From positions 1,063,501-1,127,500 of the forward strand of contig NZ_QBKA01000002.1 in NCBI RefSeq assembly GCF_003340475.1: a stretch of DNA of 64,000 nt, given 5' to 3'. Positions 44,811-53,115 of the stretch are shown one piece after another. The DNA is from Alteripontixanthobacter maritimus. Its GTDB lineage: Bacteria > Pseudomonadota > Alphaproteobacteria > Sphingomonadales > Sphingomonadaceae. The notes under the pieces are model-generated. The model was not told where the DNA came from. It made no database searches and saw only the letters and a program-made list of their open reading frames with translations. How positions within the stretch are numbered: the first letter of the stretch is position 1; the number at the start of each line of letters is the position of its first letter. The translations under genes were made by a program, and so were the position numbers.

Positions 44811-47141
44811 TCAGGCGGGCATCGGTCCCATCCGTTCGGTCATTTCCCGGCGCAGTCTCCCGACGAGCCCGGGATTGGCGCGCAGGCGCGGCTCCTCTTC
44901 GTCTAGGATAGCCTGGAAGGCGGCGCGCTTGAAATCTTGCACCTGATCGCGCGACACACCGTCCGGCACTGTCGAAACCAGCAGGTCGATCATTCGTTCG
45001 GCACCGTGCAAACGCCCCCACAGATAGTCGTTTTCGCGATAGGCCCGGCTGAAAAACGCGCCGAAATTGTAGAATTCGATTCCGCGTAGTGTCGCATTGG
45101 TGCCGCCTTCGCGGATCGATGTGGCATCGTCGGGCGATATCCGGTCCACCTTCACCGGATCGAACTCCGTCAGGCCCTCGCTCCTGAGTAAAGGAAGAGT
45201 GGCTACGTCGTAGAATGGGAAGCCGAGATAGGCGAGCAGGGCGCGGCGGCGGAGTTCGCGGGGCATGGCTTCCAGCGCCGCCGCAAATTTCTCCTCGGCC
45301 TCGGTATCGGCTTCGATCAGACGGCGACGTTCGCCAAGTGCTTCCAGAACCCCCGCGGGGTCGTCCAGAACCGTTTCCGCAATGGCGGCAAAATCATCAC
45401 CCAGCACCGTGTTGTCGCTGCGTTTGTGATAGATCGCCAAGATGCGATGAATGGCGGTGCGGGCCGTATCCACCGCCTCGTCATCCAGGTCCGGATCTGC
45501 CTCCCATTCCCGTGACAGGCGTCGGACGATGGATTGCAGGCGCCTGACGCGGAAGTTGACGTCATGCGCACGGAAAAATGCGACAGCTTCCTCGCTTGCT
45601 CCGCCGGACGGGTCGGCCAGGGTGGTAAGGCCGCGTGTGGCAAGTTCGTTATGCAACCGCGCCGCCACCGCACCTTGCGGCAAGTCGGCGAGTGCAGGGG
45701 CAGCATTGCGAATAGTGCGCGCGAAGCCTTCCACGATTGCGGTGAACTTGGCCTGCGCATAGGGGTGGAAGGCGAAGCCAGCGCTGGTAGCGGCCGCCTG
45801 CTGCGCACGATTGCGCCAGTTGGCAAGCCGTTTGGTGGTGGGCTTGTCCAGGAACAGGGTACGCCCGAACAGCTTGTCGACCGATCGTTCGACATCGGGC
45901 CGCATCGCCTGCATGATCCGCTGCAAACGGCGTGCCTCATGCGATTGTTTCTCCAGCACTTCCAGATTGTCGCGGATCGGTTGTTCGCGCGGGATTGTGG
46001 ACAGCGACCCGAAGATTGCGCGGAAAAACCCGATTGGCCGGGCGGGTTCGTCATCCGGTTCGTTCCGGTCCGGGCGCGGGTCGATATAGACGAAGCGCCG
46101 GTCTACCTCGCGCTGAGCAGTGCGGGCCGGGAGAGCTTCGATCGCGCTGGCGAAGGGTGCGTTGACCAGCACCGACCCGTCGATCAACGCCACAGTGTCC
46201 AGCGTCTGGCGGCGGACATGAACCGGCATGATGCGCTGCAGGAAAGCTTCGCGGCCACCCCATTCTCGCCCCGTGGTGAAGGCAAGGCTGTCGATCTCGG
46301 CAATCTGCATCGGGGGAAAAGCCCCAGGAAAGCTAGCCGTGGCGCGTGCGGCGAAGGTCAGTTCCAGCGGGTCGGCCAGTTCATGCCCCTCCGCCGCCGG
46401 CACCTTGCTGCGAAAATTCACTGGCAGGCGGTGTTCGCTTTCCAGCACACGTGGCGGGCTGTTCAATTCCAGCACTTCGGGATGCCCGCGAAAGTCGGTT
46501 GTCGTCACCATCAGGTCGATCGTATGGCCGGGCGGAAGCAGCGGTGCACCGTCGGGAGTTGCCTTCATCGCGTCTAGTGCCCGCGCCAGCAGCCTTGCAA
46601 ATCCTCCGCCCGAAAAGGGCGGGCTGAACCATCGACCGCGCACGAGGCGTGAGACCTTGCGCCGGACTTCGGCGCGGGTTTCCGGCGCCACGCTGTCACT
46701 CACCGCATTGCCGGGACGCCGAAGCAGCCATGACGCTATCGGTTGCGCCCAGAACTTCGCGAAACGCCACATCGGCCGCGCATCAGGATGGGTCAGCTCC
46801 TCGACATCGGCGAGGTCGAGCCACAAATCGGTCAATGGATCGAGCGATTGGCCCGAATGCACTGCCTGCGCTAGGAACACCGCGTTGATACCGCCCGCGC
46901 TGGCACCGGTCAGAATGTCGGGAAGCACGCGAAGGCGAAGATCGCATTCATCCTCGAATCGCTGGAGGATATCGCTATAGACCATTGATGCAGCTGGTCT
47001 TTCTGACCCGGCTAACCCTCCATGATAGTCGCGGCTAGCGCGGGCTAGATGCCACAATTCCTTCGTGACGCCATGCATGTATACCGCGAGACTGACGCCG
47101 CCATAGCAAACGAGGGCAATGCGGAGTTCTTTTTGGCGCAT
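44811..47141 (-). CDS. Patatin-like protein (long form)
   Basis: A 776-residue protein with a patatin-like phospholipase domain. Glycine-rich anion-hole region VCYGGVSLAVYMHGVTKEL near the N-terminus, nucleophile GASAGGINAVFL near residue 80 (GxSxG) and DGSVLVNAPF as the catalytic aspartate region, which replaces the usual DGG/A. The family of long patatin-related proteins (about 750-800 residues) is known from alphaproteobacteria and has a large helical C-terminal part of unknown role. No signal peptide. Divergent from radA. Confidence 0.85.
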   Translation of the reverse strand: MRQKELRIALVCYGGVSLAVYMHGVTKELWHLARASRDYHGGLAGSERPAASMVYSDILQRFEDECDLRLRVLPDILTGASAGGINAVFLAQAVHSGQSLDPLTDLWLDLADVEELTHPDARPMWRFAKFWAQPIASWLLRRPGNAVSDSVAPETRAEVRRKVSRLVRGRWFSPPFSGGGFARLLARALDAMKATPDGAPLLPPGHTIDLMVTTTDFRGHPEVLELNSPPRVLESEHRLPVNFRSKVPAAEGHELADPLELTFAARATASFPGAFPPMQIAEIDSLAFTTGREWGGREAFLQRIMPVHVRRQTLDTVALIDGSVLVNAPFASAIEALPARTAQREVDRRFVYIDPRPDRNEPDDEPARPIGFFRAIFGSLSTIPREQPIRDNLEVLEKQSHEARRLQRIMQAMRPDVERSVDKLFGRTLFLDKPTTKRLANWRNRAQQAAATSAGFAFHPYAQAKFTAIVEGFARTIRNAAPALADLPQGAVAARLHNELATRGLTTLADPSGGASEEAVAFFRAHDVNFRVRRLQSIVRRLSREWEADPDLDDEAVDTARTAIHRILAIYHKRSDNTVLGDDFAAIAETVLDDPAGVLEALGERRRLIEADTEAEEKFAAALEAMPRELRRRALLAYLGFPFYDVATLPLLRSEGLTEFDPVKVDRISPDDATSIREGGTNATLRGIEFYNFGAFFSRAYRENDYLWGRLHGAERMIDLLVSTVPDGVSRDQVQDFKRAAFQAILDEEEPRLRANPGLVGRLRREMTERMGPMPA

Positions 47142-47267
47142 GGGCAGCTTTTGGCGCGGCAGGATACGAGCGGCAAGGGGTGTTTGTTCAAGGCGTCGAA
47201 CCGTAGTTGTTTACCGGCTAACATCACAAGCTTGCGTTCTCGATGTGTTCCAACTACCGACGCCGTT

Positions 47268-48635
47268 ATGGCGAAGCCCAAACGCAAATATACATGCCAG
47301 GCCTGTGGTTCCATCGCGCATCGCTGGCAGGGGCAATGCGCCGATTGTGCGGAATGGAATACACTGGTCGAGGATGCCCCGGCCACGGTGTTTTCGCAAA
47401 AGCACGATTTGTCGGCAGGTGGGCGAGCGGTAGAATTTGTTGCGCTCGACGCGCCGTCCGAACCGCTGAAACGGCGCCCCACCGGGCTCGCTGAATTCGA
47501 CCGCGCGCTTGGCGGTGGTCTGGTGCCGGGTAGCGCCATCCTGATGGGCGGGGATCCCGGCATCGGGAAATCCACACTGCTGTTGCAGGCGGCTGCGCAC
47601 GTCGCGAAAGCTGGCGGAAACGCAGTCTATGTCAGCGGGGAGGAAGCTTCGGCGCAGGTGCGGATGCGCGCCTCGCGGCTCGGTCTGGCAGATGCCCCGA
47701 TCAAACTGGCTGCAGCGACCTCGGTCCGCGACATTCTGACCACATTGGGCGGGATGGAGCCACCGTCGCTGCTCGTCATCGATTCGATCCAGACCATGCA
47801 TTCCGACACGATCGAAGGCGCGCCGGGCACGGTCAGCCAGGTGCGCGGCTGCGCGTTCGAACTGGTACGCTATGCCAAGGAGACCGGTGCAGCGGTCGTA
47901 CTGGTCGGTCATGTGACCAAGGACGGCAGCATCGCAGGTCCGCGAGTGCTGGAACATATGGTCGATGTTGTGATGAGCTTCGAAGGAGAGCGCAGCCATC
48001 AATACCGAATCCTGCGCGCGCTCAAGAACAGGTTCGGCGCGGTAGATGAGATCGGTGTGTTCGCCATGGCGGGCGACGGGCTGGAGGAGGTGGCAAACCC
48101 GTCCATGCTGTTCCTGTCTGGCCGCGACATGCCGCTTGCTGGCAGCGCGGTGTTCCCGGCGCTGGAGGGGACGAGGCCGGTGTTGGTCGAGATACAGGCA
48201 CTGATCGTGCGCTTGCAATCCGGTGCAACGCCGCGGCGAGCGGTTGTGGGGTGGGACAATTCGAGATTGTCCATGTTGCTGGCGGTACTGGAATCGCGCT
48301 GTGGGCTGAACTTTTCCTCGGCCGAAGTCTATTTGAATGTCGCCGGCGGGTACCGGTTGTCCGATCCTGCGGCGGATCTCGCAGTGGCCGCTGCGCTGGT
48401 ATCGGCTCTGGCGGACAAGCCCCTGACCAATAAGAGCGTTTGGTTCGGCGAAGTCTCTCTGGCCGGTGAAATACGCCCGGTATCGCATAGCTCCCTGAGA
48501 GTGCGCGAGGCAGCCAAGCTTGGCTTCGATCATGGGTTTGGCCCGCAGGAAAGCGATGCGAATTTACCCGGACTTAACTTTACTGGCCTCAAGCAACTGG
48601 CCAATCTCGTTGACCGCATCGTTACAAAGGCATAG
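47268..48635 (+). CDS. radA: DNA repair protein RadA (Sms)
   Basis: A 455-residue RecA-like ATPase involved in processing recombination intermediates. It has the N-terminal zinc finger CQACGSIAHRWQGQCADC, Walker A GGDPGIGKS, KNRFG motif (LKNRFGAVDEIGVFAM), and the C-terminal Lon-like domain SRCGLNFSSAEVYLNVAGGY. Start MAKPKRKYTCQACG at 47268 is chosen; upstream extension would overlap the divergent patatin gene without family similarity. cvpA follows at 13 bp. Confidence 0.96.
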   Translation: MAKPKRKYTCQACGSIAHRWQGQCADCAEWNTLVEDAPATVFSQKHDLSAGGRAVEFVALDAPSEPLKRRPTGLAEFDRALGGGLVPGSAILMGGDPGIGKSTLLLQAAAHVAKAGGNAVYVSGEEASAQVRMRASRLGLADAPIKLAAATSVRDILTTLGGMEPPSLLVIDSIQTMHSDTIEGAPGTVSQVRGCAFELVRYAKETGAAVVLVGHVTKDGSIAGPRVLEHMVDVVMSFEGERSHQYRILRALKNRFGAVDEIGVFAMAGDGLEEVANPSMLFLSGRDMPLAGSAVFPALEGTRPVLVEIQALIVRLQSGATPRRAVVGWDNSRLSMLLAVLESRCGLNFSSAEVYLNVAGGYRLSDPAADLAVAAALVSALADKPLTNKSVWFGEVSLAGEIRPVSHSSLRVREAAKLGFDHGFGPQESDANLPGLNFTGLKQLANLVDRIVTKA

Positions 48636-48648
48636 TTTTCGCAGGATT

Positions 48649-49176
48649 ATGACGGGCTTTGACATTATCGTGTTGGCGATTGTCGGATTGGCGGCGATCG
48701 GCGGTTTCATGCGCGGCTTCGTGCAGGAAACGCTGTCACTGGCCGCGTGGATCCTGGCAGTGTTCGCCATCCATTATCTTCACACACCACTTTATGATTG
48801 GTTGGTAGGCGCCGTCGGGACGGAACCCGGGGCGGCGATCCTCGCCTTTGTGCTGCTGTTGTTGATACCATATGCGGCCATGAAGGTAATTGTGCGGTGG
48901 ACCGGTGAGACGCCGGAGAACCCGGTGCTCGGGCCGTTTGACCGTGTTCTCGGCTTCGGCTTCGGCATGGTGAAGGGCGCTATCGTGGTGGTATGCGCGT
49001 TCGCACTACTCGTGCTGGGTTTCGATAGTGCTTGGGGCGTGGCGGGGCGGCCGACATGGATCCAAACCGCACGCACGTATCCATTGGTGAATGCGGGCGC
49101 GAACCAGTTGGTCGATCTAATCGGGCAGCGGCGGGCAAACCTGCGCAGTGCAGAAGCGGAAACAGACGGCCAGTGA
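48649..49176 (+). CDS. cvpA: CvpA family membrane protein
   Basis: A 175-residue CvpA family protein (linked to colicin V production and biofilm or envelope phenotypes). Four hydrophobic segments: FDIIVLAIVGLAAIGGF, LSLAAWILAVFAI, AAILAFVLLLLIPYAAM and GFGMVKGAIVVVCAFALLVLG; GFMRGFVQE and NPVLGPFDRVLGFGFGMVKG are typical. GCAGGA directly precedes the ATG at 48649. It is between radA and a NifU-like gene, with GTGA overlap to the latter. Confidence 0.9.
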   Translation: MTGFDIIVLAIVGLAAIGGFMRGFVQETLSLAAWILAVFAIHYLHTPLYDWLVGAVGTEPGAAILAFVLLLLIPYAAMKVIVRWTGETPENPVLGPFDRVLGFGFGMVKGAIVVVCAFALLVLGFDSAWGVAGRPTWIQTARTYPLVNAGANQLVDLIGQRRANLRSAEAETDGQ

Positions 49177-49622
49177 CCGCGTCGTCCGGTGTGCTGTATA
49201 CTCCTGAAATTCTGGGACTCGCCGTATCGCTGGCAGCCTTTCCCTATGACGATAATGCCAGCCTGAAAGGAAGCGAACGGTCGCGCACTTGCGGCAGCCG
49301 GATCGCTTTTTCTTGCGAAGCTGCGGCTGACGGCGCGATAGAATCGCCAGGTATCGCGGTTTCGGCATGTGCCATCGGGCAGGCGGCGGCAGCGATCTTC
49401 GTTACTGATGCTGCGGGGCGCACCCCAGCTGATTTGCTGCGAGCTTTGAAATCGATCGAGCGTTGGCTTCGGCACCCCGATGCTGCAACTGTAACACCAC
49501 CGGACTTGCCAGGCCTGCAGGTGCTGGCCCCGGCCGCCGCCTTTCCCGCCCGGCACGACGCCATCATCTTGCCGTGGAGGGCAGGACTTGCAGCGCTTTC
49601 CATCATCGGAGCCGCGGGTTAA
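49173..49622 (+). CDS. NifU/IscU-like scaffold with incomplete ligand set
   Basis: A 149-residue protein similar to the IscU/NifU N-terminal scaffold. C40 (SRTCGS) and C66 (VSACAIGQ) are 26 residues apart, exactly the spacing of the first two cluster cysteines in IscU. The third cysteine is replaced: the motif aligned with the H-C pair reads PARHDAIIL (D129), and the aspartate normally two residues after the first cysteine is S42. The start is GTG 49173, overlapping cvpA. It likely retains the fold but not normal iron-sulfur scaffold chemistry. Confidence 0.75.
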   Translation: MTASSGVLYTPEILGLAVSLAAFPYDDNASLKGSERSRTCGSRIAFSCEAAADGAIESPGIAVSACAIGQAAAAIFVTDAAGRTPADLLRALKSIERWLRHPDAATVTPPDLPGLQVLAPAAAFPARHDAIILPWRAGLAALSIIGAAG

Positions 49623-49677
49623 GGCTGCGTGCGACATTCGGGCCTGAGGGGGCCTTTGGGGGAGGAACCGCCGCGCC

Positions 49678-51321
49678 ATGAACGACGCTGTAAAACCGAA
49701 CATCAAACCGTATCACGAACCTAGCGAAAAGGAGGTTCGCCTGGTCATTGCGGCCTCCAGCGCAGGCACGGTGTTCGAGTGGTATGACTTCTTCATCTAT
49801 GGGACATTGGCGAGCCTGATCGGAGCCGCATTCTTCCCCAGCGGCAACGAAACACTGCAGATCCTGCTTGTCTGGGCCGGCTTCGCGGTCGGCTTTGGAT
49901 TTCGTCCATTGGGAGCAATCCTGTTCGGTTATCTTGGAGACCGGTTGGGGCGGAAGTACACGTTCCTCGTCACGGTGACGCTGATGGGAATAGCGACTGC
50001 CGGGGTAGGCATGATACCTAGCGCTGCAACCATCGGCCTGGCTGCGCCCGTCATCGTGATTGCTTTCCGCATCCTGCAGGGTCTGGCTCTTGGCGGGGAA
50101 TATGGCGGAGCCGCGATCTATGTCGCCGAACATGCGCCGCCTGAAAAGCGCGGTTATTATACCAGCTTCATCCAGGCGAGCGTGGTCGGCGGTTTTGTCT
50201 TGTCGATCGCCGTAGTGCTGGCCTGCCGGGCACTGATCCCTGCCGACGACTTCGCCGAATGGGGTTGGCGCCTGCCGTTCCTGCTTTCCATCGTCCTGCT
50301 GATAATTTCGCTTTGGATGCGGCTGAAACTTTCCGAAAGTCCGGTGTTCCGCGCCATGAAGGAGGCGGGGGAGACAGCCGCCAACCCGTTCAAGGAAAGC
50401 TTCACCTACCCCGGCAACAAGAAGCGCATTTTCGTGGCTTTGTTCGGCATCACGGGCGTGCTGACCACCATCTGGTACACCGCGTTCTTCAGCGGGTTGT
50501 CGTTCCTGCGGCGCGACATGCGGATGGAGGAACTGTCGGTCGAACTAATCCTGTTTGCAGCCGGTCTGCTGTCGATGGGGATGTATGTGATCGTGGGCCG
50601 CTGGTCGGACAGGGTGGGGCGCAAAAAGCCGATTATTATCGGCGCGCTGCTGGCGCTGGTCCTGCTGTTTCCGGTGTTCTGGGCGATGGGCAGCCTTGCC
50701 AACCCCGGCCTGGCCGCTGCCGCGCGCGATAATCCTGTGATGGTGACCGGGCAGGAATGCTCGACCGATCCGTTCGCGGAACTGTTCGACCGCGAACAGA
50801 GTGAGTGCGGACGTATCCTCGAAAGTCTGACTGCAAGCGGCGTTGCGTATGACGTGGCCGAGGGCGATACGCTGGCAGTGACAGTGGGTGACAGTGCGGT
50901 AGCGATCGCACCGGAGTGGATGGCGGACGGCACCGCGCGCCGTGAAGGGTTGCAGGCGGCTCTCGCCGGCAATGGTTTCGACTTTTCCCGCCAGACCCCG
51001 TCGTCACCCGCCGTGCTCGGCATTCTTGCGTTGCTGCTGGTGCTAGGCGGTTTGTCCGCGCTGACCTACGGGTCGGTCGCGGCTCTTCTGGCGGAGATGT
51101 TCCCACCGCAAATCCGCTACAGCTCGATGTCGATTCCGTATCACATCGGCGCCGGCTATCTGGGCGGTTTCCTGCCGCTGATTTCCGGATTTATCGTAGC
51201 GCGGACGGGCGATGTGTATGCGGGGTTATGGTATACCTGGGTGGTGGTAGCGTTCGGAGTAATCGTGGCCTGGTGGGGCCTGCCGGACGGGCCGCCGCGC
51301 GATTTTGACGACCGTGGCTGA
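49678..51321 (+). CDS. MHS-family MFS transporter with a large loop insertion
   Basis: A 547-residue sugar-porter-like symporter of the metabolite:H+ symporter (MHS) group: FEWYDFFIYG in helix 1, GYLGDRLGRKYTF as the A-motif, RILQGLALGGEYGGAAIYVAEHAP and GRWSDRVGRKKP. About 100 residues (about 345-443, containing C361 and C377) are inserted between helices 9 and 10 compared with usual 430-residue transporters. GGAGG lies 11 nt before the ATG. Substrate unknown; MHS proteins move organic acids, proline or betaine. The stop overlaps the alr start. Confidence 0.88.
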   Translation: MNDAVKPNIKPYHEPSEKEVRLVIAASSAGTVFEWYDFFIYGTLASLIGAAFFPSGNETLQILLVWAGFAVGFGFRPLGAILFGYLGDRLGRKYTFLVTVTLMGIATAGVGMIPSAATIGLAAPVIVIAFRILQGLALGGEYGGAAIYVAEHAPPEKRGYYTSFIQASVVGGFVLSIAVVLACRALIPADDFAEWGWRLPFLLSIVLLIISLWMRLKLSESPVFRAMKEAGETAANPFKESFTYPGNKKRIFVALFGITGVLTTIWYTAFFSGLSFLRRDMRMEELSVELILFAAGLLSMGMYVIVGRWSDRVGRKKPIIIGALLALVLLFPVFWAMGSLANPGLAAAARDNPVMVTGQECSTDPFAELFDREQSECGRILESLTASGVAYDVAEGDTLAVTVGDSAVAIAPEWMADGTARREGLQAALAGNGFDFSRQTPSSPAVLGILALLLVLGGLSALTYGSVAALLAEMFPPQIRYSSMSIPYHIGAGYLGGFLPLISGFIVARTGDVYAGLWYTWVVVAFGVIVAWWGLPDGPPRDFDDRG

Positions 51322-52372
51322 GCGGACCGCCGCTTCGACGCCATTGCCGCCTCCTACCCTCAGGCTGAGAGTCGACACCGAAGCGTTGGCCGGCAACTGG
51401 CGCGCGATGGACGCGCTGTCGGGTAGTGCGGCGACAGGCGCTGCGATCAAGGCGGACTGTTATGGCCTGGGTGTCGATACCTGCTTGCCTGTACTGCGCG
51501 ATGCAGGGGCGGCGGGGTTTTTCGTGGCGCATTGGAGCGAGGTTCCCGGCGCTCTAGCCTATGTTCCGGGCGAAAAAATCGCGGTGCTGCACGGCCCGCT
51601 CCACGATGCGGATTGCAGTTTCGCCCGCGCGACCGGAGCGGTGCCGGTTATCAACTCGCTAGAACAGGCGCGGCGCTGGACCAGTTCCGGCGGCGGGCCA
51701 TGCCACCTGATGGTCGATACAGGGATCAACCGGCTGGGTATCGCACCTGGCGAAGCAGGCGATCCATCTATCGCAGCGCTGGAGGTGGATGTCCTGATGT
51801 CGCATCTCGCCAGCGCGGATGAAGATAGCGATCGCAATGCGCAGCAATCGCGACGGTTTGCCGAAATTGCCCAGAGCTTACCGCATAAGCGCACTTCGCT
51901 GGCCAACAGCGCGGGCATCGCGCTCGACGAGGGTTTTCATCATGATCTGACCCGGCCCGGTCTGTCGCTTTACGGCGGCATCGCCCGGGCGGAACTGGGG
52001 AGCCGCATTCGGCAGGTGGCCTTTCCGCAAGCCGCCATCCTCCAGACCCGGCAGTTGGGCACTGGCGATGCGGTGGGTTACAATGGCGAGTTCGTTGCCC
52101 CTTCACCTACGCCCACCGCCATCGTATCGCTGGGCTATGCCGACGGTTTCCTGCGCGGATGGGGCGGCGCATACCTTATCCACGAAGGACGCAAATTGCC
52201 CCTGCTAGGCAAAGTGTCGATGGATATGGTGGTGGTCGACCTATCCGCCGCGCCGGAGCTGGCAGAGGGAGACTGGCTGGATTTGCCGTATTATTTGCCC
52301 GATGCTGCGCGGCTATCCGGCCTGTCCCAATACGAAGCATTGACCGTACTGGGCCGCCGTTTCCGGCGATAA
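51314..52372 (+). CDS. alr: Alanine racemase
   Basis: A 352-residue PLP enzyme converting L- to D-alanine for peptidoglycan. The PLP lysine lies in AIKADCYGLG, here with D-C instead of the usual N-A (AIKANAYGHG). VDTGINRLGI, LANSAGIALD, TRPGLSLYGG (tyrosine base region) and LGYADGFLRG are typical. The start is uncertain: GTG 51314 (VAERTAAS) and TTG 51305 are both possible; both overlap the MHS gene. A perfect inverted repeat starts at its stop codon. Confidence 0.9.
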   Translation: MAERTAASTPLPPPTLRLRVDTEALAGNWRAMDALSGSAATGAAIKADCYGLGVDTCLPVLRDAGAAGFFVAHWSEVPGALAYVPGEKIAVLHGPLHDADCSFARATGAVPVINSLEQARRWTSSGGGPCHLMVDTGINRLGIAPGEAGDPSIAALEVDVLMSHLASADEDSDRNAQQSRRFAEIAQSLPHKRTSLANSAGIALDEGFHHDLTRPGLSLYGGIARAELGSRIRQVAFPQAAILQTRQLGTGDAVGYNGEFVAPSPTPTAIVSLGYADGFLRGWGGAYLIHEGRKLPLLGKVSMDMVVVDLSAAPELAEGDWLDLPYYLPDAARLSGLSQYEALTVLGRRFRR

Positions 52373-52422
52373 TGTTGCATTGCACATATTGCAGGTGCTA
52401 AATGCAGCAAAACTGCAACATT
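52371..52422. promoter_or_regulatory. Probable PhaR operator: long inverted repeat with TGCA motifs
   Basis: AATGTTGCA (52371-52379) and TGCAACATT (52414-52422) are perfect 9-bp inverted repeats flanking four further TGC/GCA elements. It lies 43 bp upstream of phaR. TGC-rich sequences bind PhaR in Paracoccus (TGC-rich sites with paired TGC/GCA spacing), which makes autoregulation the most likely role. Confidence 0.55.
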
Positions 52423-52465
52423 TCGGCGTACAGATCGCCTACATCCTACTGAAAGTAATCGCCAC

Positions 52466-53041
52466 ATGGCCAAGCGCAAAGCCCAAGACGGCGACATCAT
52501 CATTATCAAGAAATACGCCAACCGGCGCCTCTACAACACCGGTACTTCCAGCTACATCACGCTGGACGATTTGTCGGCCATGACGCGCGACGGGGTCGAG
52601 TTCAAGGTGATCGACGCCAAGTCGGGGGAGGAGATCACCCACTCCATTCTGACGCAAATTATCATGGAGGAAGAGGCAGGTGGCAACCAGATGCTGCCGC
52701 TGAGTTTCCTGCGCGACTTGATCGGAATGTACGGCAATTCGATGAGCGCGATGATGCCATCCTATCTCGAGGCGATGATGGGCAATTTCCGGCAGAACCA
52801 GTCCAAGATTGCCGAGGCTTTCAAGGCCGGGGCGGGCAAGAACCCGATCGCCGCCGTGCATGAAACCAACATGGCGTTGATGCGCGCCGCCGCCGACGTG
52901 ATGATGCCCGGCAACAAGCCGAGAACGCCGCAGGGCAAGCAGGCGGCAGATGCCGCAGCCCCTTCCGAAAGCGACGAGATTGCCGAGTTGCGCGCGCAAA
53001 TGAAGGCCATGCAGGCGAAGCTGGACAGACTCAGCAAGTAA
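52466..53041 (+). CDS. phaR: Polyhydroxyalkanoate synthesis repressor PhaR
   Basis: A 191-residue PhaR. The DNA/PHB-binding N-terminal domain reads IIIIKKYANRRLYNTGTSSYITLDDLSAM, the hallmark of the family, followed by a second conserved block KSGEEITHSILTQIIMEEEAGGNQMLP and a C-terminal coiled coil (ELRAQMKAMQAKLDRLSK). PhaR represses phasin and its own gene until PHB granules titrate it. No PHB synthase is present in this window. Upstream operator at 52371-52422. Confidence 0.95.
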   Translation: MAKRKAQDGDIIIIKKYANRRLYNTGTSSYITLDDLSAMTRDGVEFKVIDAKSGEEITHSILTQIIMEEEAGGNQMLPLSFLRDLIGMYGNSMSAMMPSYLEAMMGNFRQNQSKIAEAFKAGAGKNPIAAVHETNMALMRAAADVMMPGNKPRTPQGKQAADAAAPSESDEIAELRAQMKAMQAKLDRLSK

Positions 53042-53115
53042 TAACTTTCGGCAGTCCGACGCATAGCTGCATCCAACCCCTTGCATTCATGCCCGATCCG
53101 CTCGACAACCGGGTC

